Assembly: GCA_030490835.1 (NCBI GenBank)
Contig: CM059975.1
Coordinates: 35,434,133 to 35,498,132 of the forward strand
Length of the DNA: 64,000 nt
Direction of reading: 5' to 3'
Origin: Annona cherimola
Lineage: Eukaryota; Streptophyta; Magnoliopsida; Magnoliales; Annonaceae
This document shows positions 1 to 12,859 of this stretch, in pieces; position 1 is the first letter of the stretch; each line of letters begins with the position of its first letter. The notes beneath the pieces are model-generated. The model was not told the DNA's origin and made no database searches. It saw only the letters and a list, made by a program, of their open reading frames with translations. The position numbers and the translations under genes were made by a program.

Positions 1-311
1 TTTTCACATCCTCCAAAAGTTTTAGCAAATACAAATACCAACACCCATTGCCATCCCAGATGCAACTATGCAGCCATTGCCGCTGTTTGTGAAGCTTTGA
101 GATTGGCTTTCAAGGCTACCTTGGTTTCCATTCCATGAATGCTTTGATTTGCAATTTCTTCTGCCTTGTAAATCGCTCGAATCGAACTATCAATCAGGAT
201 TGAAAGCGGATAAGATGATCGGCGACAACGACAAAGGGGCTACCCGCTGGGCCCCGCTCGGACCCGCAACCGGAGGTATAGGTCCTCTTTTAGAGTTGTC
301 AAAATTATAGT
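1..311. other. Left flank of element 1, unassigned
   Basis: This is host sequence up to the 5' target duplication. A small open frame at 215-310 (31 codons, ATG to TAG) is fairly GC-rich but matches nothing I recognise. Another short frame near 40-160 is equally unassignable. It could be the edge of a gene to the left, but no splice site or domain supports that. Confidence 0.3.
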
Positions 312-316
312 CCGGG
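312..316. repeat. Target site duplication CCGGG, left copy
   Basis: CCGGG lies directly before the 5' LTR start TGTTGACACC. The same five bases follow the 3' LTR at 20637-20641. A 5 bp duplication is the usual length for Ty3/gypsy integrases, so this pair fixes the element's ends. Confidence 0.85.
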
Positions 317-2535
317 TGTTGACACCTCACATAAATGGAAAATTAGATTTTTAAACAGGCTCAGTACCATTTGGCCCACCCATCTAAGGCCCTTCATGGA
401 TTTATATTTGAATGTTTAACTCATATGTTTGCAAGCCCAATTTTGTGTAGGATCCATGTGGAAAATGGGTCTCCAATGCTTTAGGCCCACTACAGAAGTA
501 ACGGCCAATAATCCATACGGTTGATCAAGAGCAATTTGCATTGAAGATGAAGTGAAAAATTGTTTTCTTGAGTTAATTGGAGCAGATTCGACGTGATGAA
601 TGGTTTAGATTAAACAAATAATTAGTATTTTATGAGATTTTAATGGTCAAATTAGATTTGACCAAAGAAGGAGGTGAATTTACAACATTTCAAATGGTGG
701 ATGAAAACTACTAGATCCAACCCACTAAACGAATATATGAACCGTTAAAGTGGATAAGGGACATCAATAAGTGTGGGCCCCATCTAAGATTAAGGAAAAT
801 AGGTAACGATCAAGACATAAATGAAGAACGAAAAATACACAAAATCAATGGCTAAGAAAGAGTTGACTTACTAGCCAAGCAAAACAATGGGCCCATTGGA
901 GGTTTTCAAAAACCACCCATAAATTTACCAAGGAGTCCATGTTGGGATAGAATTTTGCAAAGAAAAGAAAAATGGAATTGTGCAAAATATTACTAATATA
1001 TACCAATATAAAATTTTCAAAAATTAAAAGCTATAAAAGGAACCCTCTCTCCTCATTTTTTCCACGCAAAAACACACTCAACATACCCTAAACCCTCCTC
1101 TCATCCATTTTCATCTCCCAAGATATTCTCATCCGCGCTCCCTTTTCATTAGACATTTTTTTTTTTAATTTTCATCTAGCGTACTCCAGCTCTCCTCTCC
1201 ATTCACATCAAAAAAAAAAGAAAAAAATATAACATACGCACGACCCTGTTCTGTGTATCATCTTCCCTTTCCGTTCTTTTTTTTTAAAAAAAACAACAAA
1301 AGGAGAATCCAACGCTGCCACATCCCATCTTTCTTGTTTCTTTTTTTATTAAATTTTTTTTTATCCTCTGTTTGGGCGTGCATAAAAATGATTTTACATT
1401 AATGTTGCTTTATCGTTTTAAGTCACTTTTGTTTGCCATTTTGTTTTTTTTTTAAAAAAAACAACACTGTTGCATCCCGTTCCCTCATTTTTTTATTTTT
1501 TTTATCAATCCTATATCTAGTCCGTTTAACGCCCTATTACATGTTTATCAAAAATTATTTTTAATTAATGCGGTTTTATTATTTCATTTCACACTTCTTT
1601 TTTAAAAAAGAAAGAAAAAGTAACATAATACAATATCAATATTTAACTATATCTACATCCTGTTATAATATGGCATGTCCCTTTTAATGCAATCATTTGC
1701 ATCTATGTATTTTTCATATAAAAAAAATGAATGAATGAGAATTAAAATCTGACAGTTAATTTCCATCCATAGACTTTTAACGAAATCTTTCTTGTTTCTT
1801 AATCATAAAAAAAGAGTAAACTTCATTTATGAAAATGAAATTTCTATACTTTCTTTCAAGCTGAGTTAAGGTCTCATAAAAAGCCTAGGGATTAACTTCC
1901 CACCTCCACCCTCCTAAGCTTTTACATAAAAAATATACGTTAATTTTCTGCAGTCTTAGGATCAATATACTGGAAAAATAAAGTTATATATTTTTTTAGT
2001 TGTGAGTTCACCCAGAAAATCTCTGTATTTCAGTGTCTTATTTTACACGGATTAACCACCGTTATATGGTTAGTGGTGACTCCAAAAATTAATATATTAA
2101 ATTTTATCAGCATTTGTATGCATTTTACTAACCATTAATTGGGCCTAACTGAGATACATGTTTGTGTTTGACTAATTCGCATCATTTAAAAATCTCTAAA
2201 AACTTGCATCATCTAAAAGCTTTAACGCTTGCAATTCTTTTATTTAACTCTCATGTCTATACCTTTTATATTTTTTCCATTTCTGATCTTGAACCCTTTT
2301 TCTACATCTTTTATATTTTTATTTTCCACGTTTAATTTCGGTATTTAACTCGCATCATATCTAACTAGCTAACCAGCTAACTTGCATTTCATATTTATTT
2401 TCCTCTCTCATATTTGCCCATTTACTATCCTGCTTAGTTCATAGTTACTTTTCTTTTATATTTCTATTGAGCATACCTTATATTTTTAGGCCCATTTGCC
2501 GGCCCATCGTAGTGTAGAAAAAACCACATGCTATA
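317..2535 (+). repeat. 5' LTR of element 1
   Basis: The LTR begins TGTTGACACC and ends GCTATA, where the 3' copy ends GCTACA, so the terminal CA has decayed. Its whole length aligns with 18412-20636. It holds a TATA box at 1032, long T and A runs, and CT-rich leader sequence. The copies differ by many substitutions and small indels; the 3' LTR has about 21 extra bases near 19460. Confidence 0.85.
1032..1039 (+). promoter_or_regulatory. TATA box of the element 1 LTR
   Basis: TATAAAAG follows a short A-rich stretch and precedes a CT-rich leader. The same box is conserved in the 3' LTR at 19124-19131. This is the likely U3 promoter and places the transcription start about 30 bases downstream. 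Confidence 0.6.
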
Positions 2536-2537
2536 GT

Positions 2538-2556
2538 TTGACAACTCCACTAGGGA
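2538..2556 (+). other. Primer binding site of element 1
   Basis: TTGACAACTCCACTAGGGA lies two bases inside the 5' LTR. The second family in this window has TTGGCGACTCCGCTGGGGA at the equivalent place (55051-55069), so the site is conserved between families apart from transitions. TAT/Ogre elements are known to use a tRNA other than initiator methionine; I cannot name the tRNA from sequence alone. Confidence 0.6.
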
Positions 2557-2937
2557 TTGGCTAGGAGTGCTAATTTTTATTTCTTAGTAAAAACTCAAAG
2601 AGGATATTTTTTAGGTTCTTTTTTTTAAAAAAGAGTAAAAGTTTCGATTTTTTTTAAAAAAATTATTAATTTTTTTTAAAAAAAGGGTTTTAAAAAAAGA
2701 AAAGGATTCTAATTTTCCTTTTTAAAAAAAGAAAACTCATTTTTTTAAAAAAAAAAGGGGTCTAGCGCAAAAAAAAGGGTAAAAAGAAAAAATTAATACC
2801 CTTTTGGAAAAGATCCATAGAGTTTAAGTATTATTGAAATTAAAAATCTACCTATATAGTAAGAATAACGCGTAAAAAGGGAATACTATCACTTCGTAGT
2901 CCAGTGGTCACTAGGTCTAAAGCAAGTCAACCAAATA

Positions 2938-4232
2938 TGACTGAAGCAACACAAAGTAGGGGGGATCATCCTCGAATCATCCGGTCACAGATCTCACTAG
3001 TGTAACACAACGAGTAGATAAATTAGAAGAAATGATAGCTAAGGTTTTAGAAAGGTTAGAAAACTTACACTCATCTAGGAACCAAGAGGACAATGGGGAA
3101 GGCGCTTCCTCTAGCAATATGCGTAAGAAAAAAGACATAGATAATTATGAAGAGGAAGAGGTTATTCTAAAACATGCCACGGATAAAATTAAAAAAGTAA
3201 AAGATACCCTCCAATCCCAATTAAAGTAACTAGAAGATAAAGTAAGGCAACATGATGGAGAAAGGTTGTCATCCTTAAAAATAGAAGATTTATGTCCTTT
3301 CCCCGACATTAGTCTACCTAACAAGTTTGAAATACTATCCTTATCTCATTATGAAGGAGATTCATATCTTAGGGCACACCTAAAAGCTTATTGTGGAATC
3401 TTATATCCTTTGGTGAAAAAAGAAGATTTGAATACATTTGTTTCAACATAGCCTAAAAAAGGATGCTTTAGAGTGGTATACATTGTTAGATTACAAACAA
3501 ATTAGAACATGAGGTGAGTTATCTTCGGCATTCTTAGATAGATTTTCTTACAAATTAAACACGGTATCTAAAAGGACCGATTTAGAAAGTTTAAAACAAA
3601 AGTCAAATGAAACTTTCTCTGATTTTACTGTTAGGTGGAGGGCTCAACCAATGAGTGAGCAAATATCCATAATAGTGAATGCTACTCAGCTTAGCATATT
3701 GGGCTATCTTATCTCCTATCCTTACACAAATTTTGCTCAGTTAATTTAAGCAGAGGATCAAGTAGAGGCAGGGATAAGACAATGAGTAATATCACCATGG
3801 GCCTATCAAAATGAGGCTGCTAGGAAAAAACTAGAAGTCAAAAGTGTAGGCAATATCGGGAATAAAACACAAGAGGTAGACACAATTGAGATACCTATAA
3901 AAGAAAAGTTAAGAGAGGCAAGAAAATCTTTTAAGAAATTTACTAGGATAGCAATGTCATATACTGATATCCTTAACATGTTAACCAAGAAAAATATCCT
4001 AAGTCCATTACAACCAAGACCACCCCCCAACCCTTTACCAAACAATTATAGAGAAGAAGAATATTGTGCATATCATCAAGGAAGAGGTCACATGACTGAT
4101 CGATGTTTTACCCTAAAATATGCGATCCAAGACCTAATTGATGAAGGGAGGATTAAAGTAGATCATAATGTGCCAAATGAAAATGTCATACAAAATCATT
4201 TACAATGCACAGAAATGATGTTCCAAGGGTAG
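2938..4232 (+). pseudogene. gag: gag of element 1, degenerate
   Basis: Open fragments at 3032-3229, 3266-3451 and 3954-4232 align in order with the gag of copy B (55849 onward). They contain the same acidic linker, the retrotransposon gag core around a 'LCPFPD' motif, and a zinc-knuckle-like C-x3-H-x4-H-x4-C segment at about 4060-4110. Gag would form the capsid and bind RNA. In-frame stops at about 3228, 3449, 3747 and 3783 break it. Its start is probably the ATG at 2938. Confidence 0.75.
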
Positions 4233-4549
4233 TAAATGTAGTATCGCATGAGTACCAAAAAATACATAAAACTTATGAAGTTAATATGATATAAATATTA
4301 GAGCCGGAAATAGTCTTAAAAGTTGTACCACAGAGAAATTCACGCATTCATGTACCGAATACCACAGAAACTTTGATCCTGCCAGGTTTTAGGAACCCAA
4401 GGATTGCAAACCAAGATAAAAAAATTTCTTATGACTCACATCGGGTACCATGGAAATACCCAGAACCTTCGAAATGTTCAGAAATAGAAAACATTCAACC
4501 AAATGGGAGGATAAATAGGCAGAAGGTAAATAAAAATCCCCCGATTTTT

Positions 4550-5530
4550 TGAAAAAGGAGAAAATTCAACCTATGACATAGTCATACAACTCAAATCTTT
4601 GCCAGCACAAATTTTTATATGGGAATTACTATGCACTTCTACTTTACACCATGAGGCTTTTACAAAAATTTTAAATAAAGCTTATATTTCAAAAGAAGTT
4701 GAACCAGAGGTAGTTGCAAACATGGTAGGGCAAATTATATCTCAAAATGCACTCACATTCACAGATGAAAAATTCCCACTGGATGGATGATGTCATATAC
4801 ATGCTCTAAATATCACAGTCCAGTACAAAGATTTCAAAGTATCTTTTATAACTATAGATAATGGATCTAGTTTAAATGTATGCCCATTAAAGACGATTAA
4901 AAGATTACTTATCCCCATAGATGGTCTTCGCTCAAATGATATTTGTGTTAGAGTATTTAATAATACTACCAAACCTACCATTGGAGAGTTAAATATTAAT
5001 AAAACGATCGGCCTAGAAACCATGACTATAACCTTTCAAATATTAAAAATACCTGCCTCATTTAATATGTTGCTGAAAAAATCATGGATACATGAGGTAG
5101 GTGCTGTTCCATCTTCACTGTATCAAAAAATTAAATTTGTAATTAATGAAAAAATAATCATAATCAAATTCGATCCCGAAATAATTATCCATAGGGAAGA
5201 AAATACAAGTCATGAAGTTCCTTTAATAGAAGTCTATGAATCATCTGACCCATTACCATTCGTTGAGTCGCCTATAGAAGATATAAATTTCATTCCATCG
5301 GGTCTTATGATGTCTAACAATTATGTAATTACACCAACGGAGACACGAATCATTTAATAAAAAATAAGACATGGAGTAAAAGCCAATTTAATCAATATCT
5401 ATGAAAAAAAAGATAAATATGGTTTAGGTTACGATTTGGAGAAGCCACAACCTAAGAAGACTGAAAGACAAAATATACTCTTAAGTGCAGGATTTTCCTA
5501 CATGAGCTAAGAAAAGAAAAAAAACTAGAT
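4550..5530 (+). pseudogene. Protease region of element 1, degenerate
   Basis: The fragments at 4599-4790 and 5022-5357 match the protease region of copy B. The retropepsin active-site segment is readable at about 4856-4890 as IDNGSSLNVCPL, an aspartate-containing variant of the D-S/T-G triad used by TAT elements. The enzyme would cut the Gag-Pol polyprotein. A TGA at 4788 and further stops inactivate it. Confidence 0.7.
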
Positions 5531-5794
5531 ACAATATTGATGATTCAAAATACAGTCAATCAAGAAAAAAATACTTTCAAAACAAGCATCGGAAATAATG
5601 AAAGGGGGTGATATACATCGTCAGCCTGCTCAACTGCTTTACCACCAAAAGTTCCAGTCGCAAGGCCAAGATATAAGAAAAGAGGACCCACTGAGAAAGA
5701 ACTCTGGGCCAATATTTACTACACCTAAACCACTTTAGAATTTTCAGAAGAAAACAACAATAAGGGAGGAGAAGAAGAAGAATTACAAAAATAA

Positions 5795-7320
5795 ATGGAG
5801 GAAATGGAAGGCAAAGACGAGGCAACTGCGAAAGATTTTGAAGTTGTCAACTTAGGAACTGAAGGAGACCCCAAAATGTTAAGGGTAGGAAAACAAGTAT
5901 CAGAAGAGAAAAATGGTCTAATGATAACTTTCCTTAAATCGAGGTTAGTAAATTTTGCCTTTTCTTGTAATGATATGCCAGGATTAGATGAAAACCTCAT
6001 TACTTATAAACTTCCAATAAAAAAGAACTTCAAACCAATAAAATAAAAACTTAGGAGAATAGAACTTGAATGGGTTCCCAAGATTAGAGATGAGATTATT
6101 AAACAATACAATGCTGGTTTTCTAAAAGTAAGTCACTACCCTGAATGGTTGGCCAATATAATACCTATGCCAAAAAAAGATAGCAAGGTTAGAATGTCCG
6201 TATACTATAGGGACTTTAACAAAGCGAGCCCAAAAGACGACTTTCCTTTGCCCCACATTGATACCCTAGTGAATAGCACAACTAGATATAGTTGGTTTTC
6301 CTTCATGGATGAGTTTTTGGGCTATAACCAAATTAAAGTTGCACAAGAAGATCAAGAAAAAGATCTTTTATCACTCCATGGGGTACCTTTTACTCTAAGG
6401 TCATGTCATCTGGGCTAAAAAATGCCGGAGCTACTTATTAAAGGGCGAATTTTTCATGATATGACGGGTAAGGAGGTTGAGGTTTATGTAGATGACATCA
6501 TCATATGTTCTCAATCTTTTGTTAACCATTTAGAGGACTTAAAAAAATTATTTGATAGGATGAAATTTTTTTAACTTAAGCTTAACCCAAGCAAATGTGT
6601 TTTTAGGGCTAGAAAAGGGATATTATTAGGTTTTATTGTAAGTAAAAATCAGACATAAGTAGATGACGAAAAAGTCAAAGCTATTTTAGAAACGCCCCGG
6701 CTTAAAACTGAGAAAGAAATTCAAGAATTTTTAAGAAGATTAAAGTACATTCGCAGATTTATTTCACAGCTAACCTTGACATGCGAGCCAATATTCAAAT
6801 TTCTAAAGAAAGATTCTCCAAAAAAAATGGACAGCAGATTGTCAACTGGCTTTTGATAAAGTCAAAAATTACCTCTCAAATCCGCCTATATTGATGCCAC
6901 CTGCGGTAAATGACCCATTAATTTTATATTGTCAGTTACACCAATAGCGATCGGAGGAGTACTAGGGCAATATGATACTAGTAAGAAAAAAGAGTTGCCT
7001 ATTTATTATTTCAGTAGAAAGTTCACTCATACTAAAATAAAATATCCAAAAATAGAAAAAACATGTTTAGCTTTGGTCATGGCTATTTTAAATAAAGACA
7101 ATACATTATGTCCAGGACAGTTTTACTAATTTCTAAGCAGGATCCCCTTAGGTAACTGTGTCAAAAAACTGCTCTTATTGGAAGATTAGCCAAGTGATAA
7201 TTTCTTCTCACCGAATTCAATATTGTTTATGTTACACGAAAGGCAATCAAAGGACAAGTGTTAGCTGACTATCTAGCTGCACAAGTCTTACCAGATTATC
7301 AGCCTCTACTAAACTAATTT
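5795..7320 (+). pseudogene. pol: Reverse transcriptase and connection RNase H of element 1, degenerate
   Basis: 5795-6046 and 6149-6418 cover the linker and the RT fingers, with an N-A-G-F-L-K motif and FMDEFLGYNQIK. The catalytic YVDD is readable at 6485-6496. 6929-7129 covers the first RNase H-like part ('YYFSRKFT'). RT would copy element RNA into DNA. There are several frameshifts and stops (TAA at 6046, stop at 6418, frame changes around 6430 and 6930). The thumb to connection part continues to the KGQV-ADYLAAQ segment at about 7290. Confidence 0.8.
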
Positions 7321-7359
7321 TTAGATGAGAATATTCTAGTTGTAGATGACAAGCCAGAG

Positions 7360-7780
7360 TCTACTCATTGGAGTTTGTATTTTGATGGTGCGCGGAATAT
7401 GAATGGTGGAAGAATGAGAATAATTCTATATGACCCTAAAGGACTGCTTACTATGATAGTAAAGAAAATCATGTTTCAATGCATCAACAATGTTGCAGAA
7501 TATGAAACATGTCTAACTGGTATAAAAAAGCTTATGATTTGGGGCAAATAAACTACAAATATTTGGAGATTCGCAATTAGTAATAAATCAGTCCACGGAA
7601 GAATGAAAAACTAGGGATGAGAAATTGAAACTTCATCAAATCGCTTTAGCAAAGTTAGTAAGTCAATTCAAAGAGGTTTCTTTCTCATATAGCCCAAGAA
7701 ATCAAAATCAATTAGCAAATGCTTTAGCCAGTTTAACCTTAGTTGTAGAAATCTCATATGGATTGGCTTCACAAGAAGTT
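7360..7780 (+). pseudogene. Second (archaeal-type) RNase H of element 1, degenerate
   Basis: LYFDGA is readable at 7374-7392, then NNVAEYE-C near 7490 and an asparagine-rich N-QLANALASL segment near 7715, where copy B has the last catalytic aspartate. An extra RNase H after RT is a known hallmark of the plant TAT lineage, believed to replace the decayed original. Stops and a frameshift near 7540 break the frame. Confidence 0.7.
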
Positions 7781-7929
7781 TAAGTACATATAACAAATGA
7801 CCCAGCCCATTGTTTATCCATAGAGGAAGAAAATACTGTAAATGACAAACAAAAACCGTGGTACTATGATATAAAGAAATATGACAAAGATCAAATCTTT
7901 GAAGAATACGCAAGTCCCATAGATAAGCG

Positions 7930-9105
7930 CACTATTAGAAGATTAGCTTATCAATTTGTAATAATTGGCGATGTGTTATACCATAAATCATATAACCAGT
8001 TATTACTAAGGTGTGTAGATGAAGAAGAAGCTAAGAAAATAATGAATAAGATATGTTAAGGAGAATGTGGTTCCCATATGAATGGAATGATGCTTGCCAA
8101 GAAAATTATACGCCAAGGTTATTATTGGTTGACCTTATAAAGAGATTGTGCCCATTTTGTCAGTAAATGCGTCAAATGCCAGGAACATTAGAATCTTATT
8201 CACACTCAAGCTAATGAATTACACAATATGACTACTCCATGACCATTCTCAACATGGGGAATAGACATTATAGGGAAAATTTCACCAAAATTATCAAACA
8301 ATCATAAATATATTCTAGTAGCAGTTAAATACTTTACTAAATGGGTAGAAGCTACTTCTTTTCCAACGATTAATACCAATCATGTTATTAAGTTCATTAA
8401 ACATAATATTTTGAAAAGGTTTGGTGTACATAATATTTTGTTTAGTGATAACAGAATAGTGTTTACAAGCCAAAAAATGAGATAATTTTTACAGCAATAT
8501 AAAATTCAATGCCATAAATCAAGTCCCTATCGACCACAAGCCAACGGGGCGGTAGAAGCTGCTAATAAAACATTGATCAAAATATTAGAAAAAAGGTAGA
8601 AAGCTATAGAGATTGGGCAGACAAATTACCTTATGCCCTATGGGCGTACAGAACATCAATTAGAACCGCTACGGAATTTTCCCCATATGCATTAACCTAC
8701 GGGATGAAAGCAGTGCTACTAGTTGAAGTAGAAATACAAACTTTGAGAATTTTAAAAGAAAATGACATAAGTTCAGAATAATGGATTCATGTCAGACTCT
8801 TGCAGCTGGATCTTTTAGATAAAAAGCGAATAAGAGTGTTATCTCACATGCATGCTTACCAACGACGAATGGCGAGAGCACACAATAAAAATGTATGATG
8901 TCGTGAATTCCAAGAAGGTGATTTAGTACTAAAGAAGATCTTTGTGCCTCAACCGTCAGATAAAAGAGATAAATTTAGACTTAAATGGGAAGGGTCATAG
9001 ATAGTAAAAGATGTATTAGACAATGGAGCCTTGATAATATCTCGATATGAGGAATCTACAATAGTAAAATTAATAAGCACAGATCATGTGAAAAAGTACT
9101 TTTAA
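7930..9105 (+). pseudogene. Integrase of element 1, degenerate
   Basis: The order is an H-H-C-C zinc region (about 8060-8190, with C-x2-C in 'KCVKCQEH'), the catalytic core ('YFTKWVEATSFPTIN' near 8330, a SDN motif near 8445, and a YRPQANGAVEAANKT segment at 8529-8573), and a basic C-terminal region ending near 9105. It would insert element DNA into the chromosome. Stops at about 8057, 8138, 8481 and 8598 inactivate it. Confidence 0.75.
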
Positions 9106-10560
9106 TAATTCCTCTACTAGCTTCTCTCACATTTTTTAATAGACAATAGATCTCTAGTATCCTGTTATTAGCTAGATAAATACTCTCTTTTAATAGCTTT
9201 ATTTTCATAATATGAGTACATCCATAATATATCTATAATAATCTGTCCTCCATACAATAGATTTATTGATTTCCTCCTATGAATTAGTTTTAATACTTCC
9301 ACAAAGTATGAGTGTAATTAGAAATAAATATTTATGCTCAAATACAATTATCCAATAACATACCCCATCATGTTTTTTTTCAGTTTTTTTTAAAAAATCT
9401 TTCTCTTAGATATTATCTTGCATCCAGCATCCTTTTAAAATTTTAAGCATCATATTACATTTGGTCTTTCAGTATTCAACTATGGTCAGTTGGGTATGTT
9501 AAGCTATAAATTCAAAACAAAAAAATATTATCGTATCAAGTTCTAGCATTATACTTGGTCGCTGTTTTCATTTTGTAAAAAAAAAGATTCATTATTAGGC
9601 ATCTACGTCAAGCCATATCTTCCAAGATAGTATGCCTCAACAACATGATTCAGATCAGTTGGGTCATTTTACCGAGTCATTGGTGGGCCAGAAGAACCAA
9701 GTTAATTGCTGAGCCTGAAGTCAGTTTTTTTGAGCCATCCATATTTGGTCATCATGACCGGGATAATCATTATGATAACTTCTTTGATGCAAGTGGGCAT
9801 GAGCTAAAGGGAAGTTCAAATTGGAGAAATCCTAAAAAAAAAAAAAAACTCCTGCATGCCAGCTAAATTACCAAACTAATAGCCTTTTCCTATATAGCTA
9901 TTGAAATATGTAATTAAGCCTCTAATGAATAATATACAAATCTAGGATCAACAATCGTATAGTTAAATTGCCAATAATAGTAAAGCAGAATAGAATCGTA
10001 TAGCCAAAAAAATATACTTTTCATTATAAATGTCCCTGACAAGTGTTGACATAACACACTTCAAAATTTACATGTATAAGAAAAGAAAATCATAACATGA
10101 ATCTTGCACTCTAAAAGCTTCCCAAAGGAAACAAAAAATATAAAGTCAATACAGGAAGTCTTAAGAGTTTAATGTTCATGTCATACACTTTGTTCAAAAA
10201 AATATGGAATGAAAAAAATATAAAAAATCAAAATTAACTTCTTGGTGGATCTTGCATGCCAGTAGATGCGACTGGTTCCAAAGATATTTCATACCGAGAC
10301 AGCACTTCACAAATAGACGAGTTTGCACTTGATAATTGTCCAATAAATGAGGTAAATGAGGTAATTTACACTCTCAAATTTTGAATTTGTGCTTCTAGGT
10401 GAGGAGGGACCATCATGGGCACGCCGATTTCTATGGCTTCTTCTTCAACATGATGAAGAACTTCATGAGCTTTAGAAACTATGTGACCCATCTCTGTAGC
10501 CAACCAGTTCCTATAGTTTAAAGAAGATTTAGGCAGTCTAGTAAAAGTCAGTCCAACTTT
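9106..10560. other. Element 1 tail, no gene seen
   Basis: AT-rich sequence between integrase and the antisense ORF, with many T runs and polyadenylation-like hexamers. A 73-codon open frame at 9645-9866 ends in poly-lysine from an A run and is probably chance. I see no recognisable domain. Confidence 0.5.
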
Positions 10561-10580
10561 GTAGCAGACAGACTAAAATG

Positions 10581-12677
10581 TCAACCATTAAGTATTCCAT
10601 TTGTAATGACAGCCCCACTATACTCAGTAAACTTAGTATAAACTCCACTCATAATAAGCACACATTGGAAAATACTAAATTGACGAAGAAACCTTTGAGG
10701 ATTATAAGAACAATAACCTAAAACTCCCAATAATGTAAGACACTTATAATCCCTACAACATATAAGTGAGTCAACAAATAACCAAGATGCCCTCCAACAA
10801 ACTCTTTCCTCAGACAAGTTAGATAAATGAGAAAATAAATCTAAAGGCAAAGGAGAGCACTCAAGACTTAATAAGGTGTTGGTAAGGTAAGGAAGATAGA
10901 TCATATGTTCAGGGATAGGTGGAATACACCCCAGATGTTCAAATAGTCAAACCTCAATAAAAAGGGGGGTCTTCAGCAGTATACTCATGAGAAAAATAAG
11001 ATATAATGAGTAGTTTAGCATTCAAACTCATTTTATTCTTGGAAAAACATAGATAAGGAAGTCATTCCAATGCCCCTCAACCCATAAATGCATTCATCAA
11101 AATATAGCTTGGGCAAAAGTCAGCAAACAAATCAAAAGACCTTATTTTGAGATTTAACAACCTCAAAAGCAACATGCAAAATTCAGAATTCATAACCTCA
11201 ATGTAGCATGCAAAGTTTCAAGTTTAACAACCTCACATTGGCATGCAGAATTTCAAATTTGACAATCACAAAAGTAATATGCAAAATTTTAAAATTCATA
11301 ATCTCAAGATAACATGCAAAGTTTTAGGTTTAACAACCTCACATTGGCATGCAGAATTTCAGATTTGACAATTGCAAAAGTAATATGCAAAACTTCAGAT
11401 TTCATAACTTCAAGGTAGCATGCAAAGTTTCAAGTTTAATAACCTCACATTGGCATGCAAAATTTCAAATTTGATAACCTCAATATAACATACAAAATTC
11501 CAAATTCAATAACTTCAAACCAGTATGCAAAATTTCAAAGAGATTACGGCAATTGGAATTCCAAGAGGAAGAACTTAGCAAGTCATAATGAAAGGAATCC
11601 ATAAACCCATCGAAAGACCCCACTTTTCAGATTTGACAATCTCAAAGCGGTATGTAAATTTTCAAATTAGACAACCTCAAAGCGGCATGCAAATTTTCAG
11701 GTTTAACAAATTTAAAGCAGCATACAAAATTCCAGGTATGATATATCCCAACACTTATATTTTAAACTAAACTTAGAGAATCAGATTAAAGGCAATACAT
11801 ATTACTACACTTTGCAAAAAAAATCCCTTCCACCATGACTTAGTTAAAAAAAAAAACTCATGCCTCAAAAGGAACAAATAAAAAAACATCAAAGATAGCA
11901 TAATTAGAGATGATGTATGCTATTATTTAGGAACATGTTATGTTTCATCAATAGAAAAAAGAAAAGTATATTAATATTTACTTGCAAAATAGATAGGCAT
12001 CCTTGTAAAGGGTCAGATCCCTCATGAAATTGGGTCAATCATTCATGAATTCCAGCTAAAACACTAGGGACAAGAGGTTTTCTCAAAATGGCCAAATGCA
12101 TAAAGGAAAGAAGCTGCAATTTTAGAAAAATATCTAAAGGGAGAAGAATTTCAGTAAGAATCCCCAAAATCAAAGCGTTTCTGCATGCAACACTCCTAGG
12201 AGTACTAGGATGCTCTCTATGAATAGAGAAATCCTCATAAAATAAATCTAAAGAAATAGAAGGAGACTCATTAAGGGCAGCCAAATCATATCGCTTAGGA
12301 TTTGCATTGAACAAATAAGTAAACAAATCCTTACCCACAAGTTCAAGGGGTAAAACTGAAACATCCCTAAAAAGTGGTAGCCTTGTAAGCTTGGAAACCT
12401 CCTCTAAAGAAGGAGATAACTCTACACTTTCAAATCTAAATATCTCTAATGAAGGAATCCAAAACCTAGCAACAGTTTCTAAGAAATGATAATTCAATAC
12501 CACCCTAGGCAGTTCCAAGCATTCTCCCATGTGAAAAGAGGCCAACTCAGCCCTTTCAATGGCTAACAAAATAGCCACCTACCTAGACAACCTTTGACTA
12601 GCAAAAGGAATACCCGAATTAGGATTATTCCCACTAGATGAGGAAGAACCAGACAAAAGAGGATGAATACTATTCAT
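10581..12677 (-). pseudogene. Antisense ORF of element 1 (DUF7745-like plant transposon domain)
   Basis: The ATG at 12675-12677 opens a frame that runs to 12039 with a single in-frame TAG at 12579-12581. It contains a segment like 'FWIPSLEIFRFESVELSP' followed by TLEEY-like SLEEVSKL, which resembles the N-terminal half of the uncharacterised DUF7745 type domain found in many plant transposon-linked proteins. A second open stretch at 10581-10904 resembles the C-terminal half (GVLGYCSYNPQRFLRQF). The ~1.1 kb between them is probably intron or decayed exon and contains the minisatellite. Antisense ORFs after integrase are known in TAT elements such as Grande; their role is unknown. The family name is from memory of sequence patterns, not a search. 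Confidence 0.55.
11145..11740. repeat. About 37 bp tandem repeat (minisatellite) in the element 1 tail
   Basis: The unit reads roughly 'GGCATGCAAAATTTCAAGTT' followed by TAACAACCTCACAT. It occurs about 14 times with substitutions, interrupted near 11540-11625. Alternate units resemble each other more closely, giving a higher-order period of two or three units. Hypervariable tandem repeats between pol and the 3' LTR are known for TAT/Ogre elements and can seed satellite DNA. Confidence 0.75.
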
Positions 12678-12859
12678 GATTCTCAAAAGAAAATGCCTAG
12701 AAATAGAAAAGAAAGTAGGTAGCAAAAAAAAGGTAAAATGAGCAATAGAGGAAGACCAGAACACGTGGGGATAGATGACAGTGGAGAAGGAGACATAGCA
12801 ATGAAGCATAAATAGAAAAAAAGTCTGTCAAAGCAATTATAAGTGAGCAGTATGACTAA

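Noticed and set aside
11145..11740. CRISPR-like spaced repeats
   Set aside because: The units are directly adjacent, diverged and without unique spacers, and the sequence is plant nuclear DNA; it is a minisatellite.
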